Shown here: positions 60,714 to 64,000 of the stretch, piece by piece | Layout of the letters: each line of letters starts with the position of its first letter | Numbering within the stretch: the stretch's first letter is position 1 | Assembly: GCA_963823505.1 (NCBI GenBank) | Contig: CAWGLY010000001.1 | Span: 1 to 64,000 of the forward strand | Reading direction: 5' to 3' | Source: DATHZQ01 sp963823505 | GTDB lineage: Bacteria; Actinomycetota; Acidimicrobiia; Spongiisociales; UBA5794 | Length of the DNA stretch: 64,000 nucleotides | The notes under the pieces: model-generated | What the model was told of the DNA's origin: nothing | Databases searched by the model: none | What the model saw: the letters and a program-made list of their open reading frames with translations, nothing else | Made by a program: the position numbers and the translations under genes

Positions 60714-61997
60714 CTATTCGCGAATACTTGCCGGTTCAGCGTCTGCGGGCGCAATCTCGAGCATGATGCCGCTGACGGCAACGACCTCGATTGGGTCGCC
60801 GGGACCAACACCGGCGGCGCGGTGCGAGCGGGCTTGCCAGCGGGCGCCATCCACCTCCACGATCCCCATCGGATCAAACGACGTCTCGGCGACGCCGTGC
60901 CTCCCGACGAGATGTTCCCGCCCGATGGTCCTCGTCGAAAAGCGAGACCGCGCCACCGTGGTCAACGCGACCATGTAGAACGAGGCGATGCCGATCACCG
61001 TGAGCACCACGGCCCACCATCGTGGTCCGAACTGCGGCGCTGCCCGAGTGATCGTGAGCCCGCCACCCAGCAGGAAAGCCGTGCCCACAATGCCTCTCCA
61101 GCTGATCGTCGAGTTCTGGAAGTCGACCGTGAACAAGCCCATTCCGAGCAGCACGACCACGAGGGACACCCAGTTCATCGGGAGGCTGGCAACGCCAAAC
61201 CCGGCGAGGAACAGCAGCAACACGGCCACACCTGCAGTGATGCCGACACCCGCTGCGTAGAACTCGAAAACCGCGGCGGCCAGCCCCATCGTCAGGAAGA
61301 AGACCATGGCTTCTGGGCGCATCGCGAGTCGCAGAAAACGAGTCAGCAGCCCCGGCTTGAGAAACCGAACTTCGACCGATGCCACCACGATCTCGGTCCC
61401 GTCATCGGCCGTCGCCGGCTCTGTGGTCACGACCGCAACGGGACCGCTTGCTGTAGCAAGCGGTCGTTCGTTCAAAGATGCGAGAAATTGGCCGATTGTC
61501 GGCACGACCTCATCGACGAGACCTTCAATCGGCTCGGACACCACCACGGCGCTGTCGTCGAAGTCCTCGAGTGAAGTCTCCCCGCCTGCCTGGACACGAA
61601 GCTCGGGACGCCCGACGACGGTCGGCACCAGATACCCGACCTCGGCGCCGGGGGCGGCTCCTGCATAGGCGACCAGCTCCAGGAGGTGCGCTGCGCCGCC
61701 ATAGGCCTGCGCCCCCGACGGCCCCACCCATGCCGTAACCGGGCGTTCCGACGCTGCGATGGCCGCAAACAACGCCTCAGGGTCGCCCGATGCGATCCCA
61801 GGGTTGTTGATCTGGATGATGACGAGCTGTCCCGGCTCGTTCTCGACGACGTCCGTGAGGAAGTCGAGCGCCCTCTGCTCCAGTGGCCCTCGGACGTCTG
61901 CGACCACGACTGCATCCTCCCCCGTAGCAGCCAGGGCAGGAGCAAGCCCGGCGAGGATGAACACGCCGGCGAGCAGGAGTCGGATCGAGTGACGCAT
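60714..61997 (-). CDS. nfeD: NfeD family protein with degenerate protease domain
   Basis: A 427-residue membrane protein: signal peptide, an N-terminal ClpP/SppA-like domain (VVVADVRGPLEQRALDFL), four helices (about 240-350), and a C-terminal OB-fold (GREHLVGRHGVAETSFDPMG). The serine expected in the GAxAxSAG protease motif is missing: the region reads SGAQAYGGAAHL. NfeD proteins normally pair with stomatin-like slipins, but none is here. ATG 61997 is the start. Confidence 0.85.
   Translation of the reverse strand: MRHSIRLLLAGVFILAGLAPALAATGEDAVVVADVRGPLEQRALDFLTDVVENEPGQLVIIQINNPGIASGDPEALFAAIAASERPVTAWVGPSGAQAYGGAAHLLELVAYAGAAPGAEVGYLVPTVVGRPELRVQAGGETSLEDFDDSAVVVSEPIEGLVDEVVPTIGQFLASLNERPLATASGPVAVVTTEPATADDGTEIVVASVEVRFLKPGLLTRFLRLAMRPEAMVFFLTMGLAAAVFEFYAAGVGITAGVAVLLLFLAGFGVASLPMNWVSLVVVLLGMGLFTVDFQNSTISWRGIVGTAFLLGGGLTITRAAPQFGPRWWAVVLTVIGIASFYMVALTTVARSRFSTRTIGREHLVGRHGVAETSFDPMGIVEVDGARWQARSHRAAGVGPGDPIEVVAVSGIMLEIAPADAEPASIRE
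60715..60726. promoter_or_regulatory. Perfect 12-bp palindrome TATTCGCGAATA upstream of whiB
   Basis: The palindrome covers the end of nfeD, including part of its stop codon, and lies 104 bp upstream of the whiB start. It could be a regulator site for whiB. Overlap with coding sequence makes chance possible. Confidence 0.3.
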
Positions 61998-62118
61998 GAG
62001 CGGCGCGATGTTACGACTCGGCCGCCCACATCCAGAATCAGACCACGGACCTGTTCCCGCGTGCGTCCCCCCGACCGGACATCGCCGGGTCGCCAGCAGG
62101 GGCACTAGCATCGGACCC

Positions 62119-62523
62119 ATGCAACAGATCCTTGTGGTGGCCGACGCGTCGTGGGTGCGCAACGAGGTGCACGCTGCGCTCACCGCCCCAGACTTCGGGC
62201 TCATCGATCTGGACGATCCGACGCAAGCGGCGGCCGTGGCGGCATCGGAGGCGGTGGACGCCGTCGTGGTCGATCTGCAGGTTGCCTCGATGGGCGGCAT
62301 GGCCGTTGTCCGCGACGTCAGAGATCGGGCCAACGCCGACGGCCGCGATCATCTCCCCGTGATCATGCTGCTCGACCGCGCCGCCGACGGGTTCCTCGCC
62401 AAGCGGGCCGGAGCTGCGGCTTGGCTCGTGAAGCCGTTCACTGCGCACGACATCCGAACCGCGCTCACCTCCGCTTTCTCGAAGGAGCCGGCGCCGGCTG
62501 CGGCCCCCGCCGACGCGGGGTGA
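62119..62523 (+). CDS. Stand-alone response regulator receiver protein
   Basis: A 134-residue receiver domain with no output domain. The phospho-acceptor is in VVVDLQVASMGG and the conserved Lys in LVKPFTAHDI, so it can probably be phosphorylated. The N-terminal acidic pair is reduced to VVADAS. A Pro/Ala-rich tail of about 15 residues follows. It may act like CheY or as a phosphotransfer protein; no kinase is adjacent. ATG 62119 is the start. Confidence 0.87.
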   Translation: MQQILVVADASWVRNEVHAALTAPDFGLIDLDDPTQAAAVAASEAVDAVVVDLQVASMGGMAVVRDVRDRANADGRDHLPVIMLLDRAADGFLAKRAGAAAWLVKPFTAHDIRTALTSAFSKEPAPAAAPADAG

Positions 62524-62595
62524 CCTCAGGGTGATCACAAACCCAGAAGAACCTCCCCGAGTGCGGGGTTGGTCAGCCGTGACGGTCTGGGCGCC

Positions 62596-63864
62596 GTGAG
62601 CCCGACTTCGATCTTCTACGTCGTGATTCTTGCGGCGACGGCCATCGCCTCCGGATTCTTCTCGGGTTCCGAAACTGCGCTGATCGGCATCGGGCGCGAA
62701 CGGGTCCATCAACTCACCGGGCACGGCAAGAGGGGCGAGCGGGTCGTCCAGCTCGTGGCCGACCCCGACCGGCTGCTGTCCACGATCCTGGTGGCGAACA
62801 ACCTGGTCAACATCTTGGGCGCCGCTGTCGCCACGACGCTGTTCATCGATCTCCTCGGGCAGCAATGGGGCCCGTGGGTGGCAACGATCGTCGTTACCGC
62901 AGTCGTCCTCGTCGTCGGTGAAATCACCCCAAAGACCCTTGCCGCCCGCTACCCCGAGCAGTTCTCCCTGGCCGTCGCCCCGACCATCTGGCGCTTGTCC
63001 ACAGTGCTAGGACCCATCGCTCGCTTCTTCACCGCCATCACTCGCGGAGTCATGCGGCTCCTCGGGCTGAGTGCGGCCGCAGGCGCCTCAGCCGTCACGG
63101 AGGCAGACATCAGAGCACTGGCCCAACTCGGCGTCGAAGGCGGAGAGATCGAGGCCGTCGAGCACGAGATCCTCGATGCACTCTTCACGCTGGCGGACCG
63201 GCCGGTGCGAGAGGTCATGACCCCTCGGGTCCAGATCGCCTCCCTGACCATGCCGGTGACGGTGGAGGACGTGAGGGAGCGCATTGCCGCAACGGGTCAC
63301 TCCCGTTTCCCGGTGTCGTCCGGCGACCTCGACCACATCGAGGGTCTGCTCTATGTGAAGGATCTCTTCCAGATGCCCGATCCATCTGCGGAGGGGGCGA
63401 TCCCGAGTCTGCTGCGTCCTCCGTGGTTCATCCCCGAATCCGCTTCGATCCTGTCCGTGCTCCAGGAGATGCGGGCGAGGCGCTCGGTGTTCGGAGTGAT
63501 CCTCGACGAGCACGGAGGCGTGGAGGGGATCGTCACCATCAAGGACCTCGTTGCCGAGCTCGTCGGCACACTCAGAGACGAATACGACCCCGGTGAGCCC
63601 AGCATCGTGCTCGTTGCCCAGGAACAGTGGATGACCGACGGGAGGCTGTCCATCGAAGATCTGGAGGCTGCTCTCGGCGAAGACCTGCCGGACGGCCCCT
63701 ACGCCACCACGGCGGGGCTGTTCCTTGCCGTTGCCGGCCGCATCCCCAAGGAGGGCGAGTCCATCACCATCGGGGGGATCACGATGGTGGTGCTGAACAT
63801 GGACCGAAATCGCATCGACAAGATTCGGATTGAGCGCACGCCCGAGCGCGGTACAATCCCCTGA
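62596..63864 (+). CDS. CNNM/CorC family transporter (DUF21-CBS-CorC_HlyC)
   Basis: A 422-residue membrane protein: DUF21 domain with four helices (SGFFSGSETALIGIGRERV, ILVANNLVNILGAA), a CBS pair (about 205-325; RPVREVMTPRVQI, HSRFPVSSG), and a C-terminal CorC_HlyC domain ending in GITMVVLNMDRNRIDKI. The family is linked to Mg2+ or Co2+ export. GTG 62596 is chosen because it starts just before the first helix. The tRNA promoter is embedded in the end of the gene. Confidence 0.92.
   Translation: MSPTSIFYVVILAATAIASGFFSGSETALIGIGRERVHQLTGHGKRGERVVQLVADPDRLLSTILVANNLVNILGAAVATTLFIDLLGQQWGPWVATIVVTAVVLVVGEITPKTLAARYPEQFSLAVAPTIWRLSTVLGPIARFFTAITRGVMRLLGLSAAAGASAVTEADIRALAQLGVEGGEIEAVEHEILDALFTLADRPVREVMTPRVQIASLTMPVTVEDVRERIAATGHSRFPVSSGDLDHIEGLLYVKDLFQMPDPSAEGAIPSLLRPPWFIPESASILSVLQEMRARRSVFGVILDEHGGVEGIVTIKDLVAELVGTLRDEYDPGEPSIVLVAQEQWMTDGRLSIEDLEAALGEDLPDGPYATTAGLFLAVAGRIPKEGESITIGGITMVVLNMDRNRIDKIRIERTPERGTIP
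63830..63857 (+). promoter_or_regulatory. Promoter of tRNA-Pro
   Basis: TTGAGC (63830-63835), a 16-bp spacer and TACAAT (63852-63857). The tRNA starts nine bases after the -10 box, a normal distance. The elements lie within the last codons of the CNNM gene. Confidence 0.65.
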
Positions 63865-63866
63865 AT

Positions 63867-63943
63867 CGGGACGTGGCGCAGCTTGGTAGCGCGCATCGTT
63901 CGGGACGATGAGGTCGCCGGTTCAAATCCGGCCGTCCCGACCA
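63867..63943 (+). tRNA. tRNA-Pro (anticodon CGG)
   Basis: All arms fold: acceptor CGGGACG/CGTCCCG, D stem GCGC/GCGC, anticodon stem CATCG/CGATG with loop TTCGGGA (anticodon CGG), T stem GCCGG/CCGGC with TTCAAAT loop. The 3' CCA is encoded. Length is 77 nt. Anticodon CGG reads CCG, a frequent proline codon in this high-GC genome. Confidence 0.97.
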
Positions 63944-63946
63944 TCA

Positions 63947-63982
63947 GCAAGAAAGCCGACGGCGAGCCGTCGGCTTTCTTGC
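63947..63982 (+). terminator. Terminator hairpin after tRNA-Pro
   Basis: Perfect 16-bp stem (5' arm GCAAGAAAGCCGACGG, loop CGAG) starting four bases after the tRNA. The 3' arm contains CTTTCTT, and the 5' arm has the matching A-run, so it may work in both directions. Confidence 0.9.
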
Positions 63983-64000
63983 ATACGGAGGGTCCATCGC

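Noticed and set aside
1..64000. CRISPR arrays, prophage or conjugative element
   Set aside because: No regularly spaced repeats with unique spacers, no cas, phage structural, integrase or relaxase genes were seen; the only mobile DNA is the IS256 remnant.

Overview
This 64 kb window is high-GC DNA from an actinobacterium. The evidence is a WhiB regulator, a GlnR-like orphan response regulator next to glutamine synthetase, DUF3151 and Abhydrolase_9 proteins, frequent GTG/TTG starts and many 4-bp ATGA/GTGA gene overlaps. A deep-branching lineage such as the Acidimicrobiia would fit, but that placement is inference from gene content only.

Layout. 1-3.5 kb: end of an AI-2E-type permease (with an apparent C-terminal frameshift), a large membrane alpha/beta hydrolase and a one-pore K+ channel. 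3.6-6.0 kb: a gene graveyard. In order it holds the 3' end of an IS256-type transposase, the N-terminus of an ACR3 arsenite exporter, an arsR body lacking its start, the N-terminus of a rifampin ADP-ribosyltransferase divergent from an intact TetR gene, a SEC-C tail, and a nucleotidyltransferase whose 5' end lies beside a 70-bp direct duplication. 6.4-14.8 kb: a complete, tightly overlapping V/A-type ATPase operon in the order D-G-I-K-E-C-F-A-B. 14.9-24.4 kb: secreted peptidase, GNAT enzymes, HIT protein, a HisA-like protein with a substituted catalytic Asp, and leucine dehydrogenase followed by a fused branched-chain 2-oxoacid dehydrogenase E1. 24.4-28.2 kb: glycolate oxidase glcD-glcE-glcF (glcE frameshifted). 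28.3-32.7 kb: aapJQMP amino-acid ABC transporter. 32.9-37.8 kb: MFS exporter and hydantoinase A/B. 37.8-42.5 kb: Nfu_N, DUF445, small unknowns, moaA. 42.6-44.8 kb: folate/pterin cluster with a folK-folE fusion, folB and a pteridine-reductase-type SDR. 45.8-50 kb: nitrogen control locus with divergent glnII and glnA-glnR around a GlnR-box-like array, then ppk2. 50-57 kb: ALDH7, RidA, A-type Fe-S carrier, Mrp, cell-wall M23 peptidase, MBL hydrolase, NUDIX, FxsA. 57.2-60.4 kb: selA-selB. 60.3-64 kb: whiB, NfeD, receiver protein, CNNM transporter, tRNA-Pro(CGG) and a strong terminator.

How the genes work together. The V/A-ATPase operon encodes every core subunit, with a two-helix c subunit suited to ATP synthesis. 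Leucine dehydrogenase and the E1 fusion form the first two steps of branched-chain amino-acid oxidation. The glutamine synthetases, the GlnR-like regulator and the periodic sites between them look like a self-contained nitrogen circuit. SelA/SelB indicate selenocysteine insertion, though selD and tRNA-Sec are not in the window.

Most striking observations: the four-element, 11-bp-spaced GlnR-like site between glnII and glnA next to a regulator whose receiver has lost its phosphorylation pocket; the folK-folE fusion beside a FolM-type reductase; the HisA-like protein with Asn at position 8; and the arr/arsR/acr3/IS256 scar. Several apparent single-base indels (AI-2E, glcE, IS256 remnant) mean that assembly error must be kept in mind.
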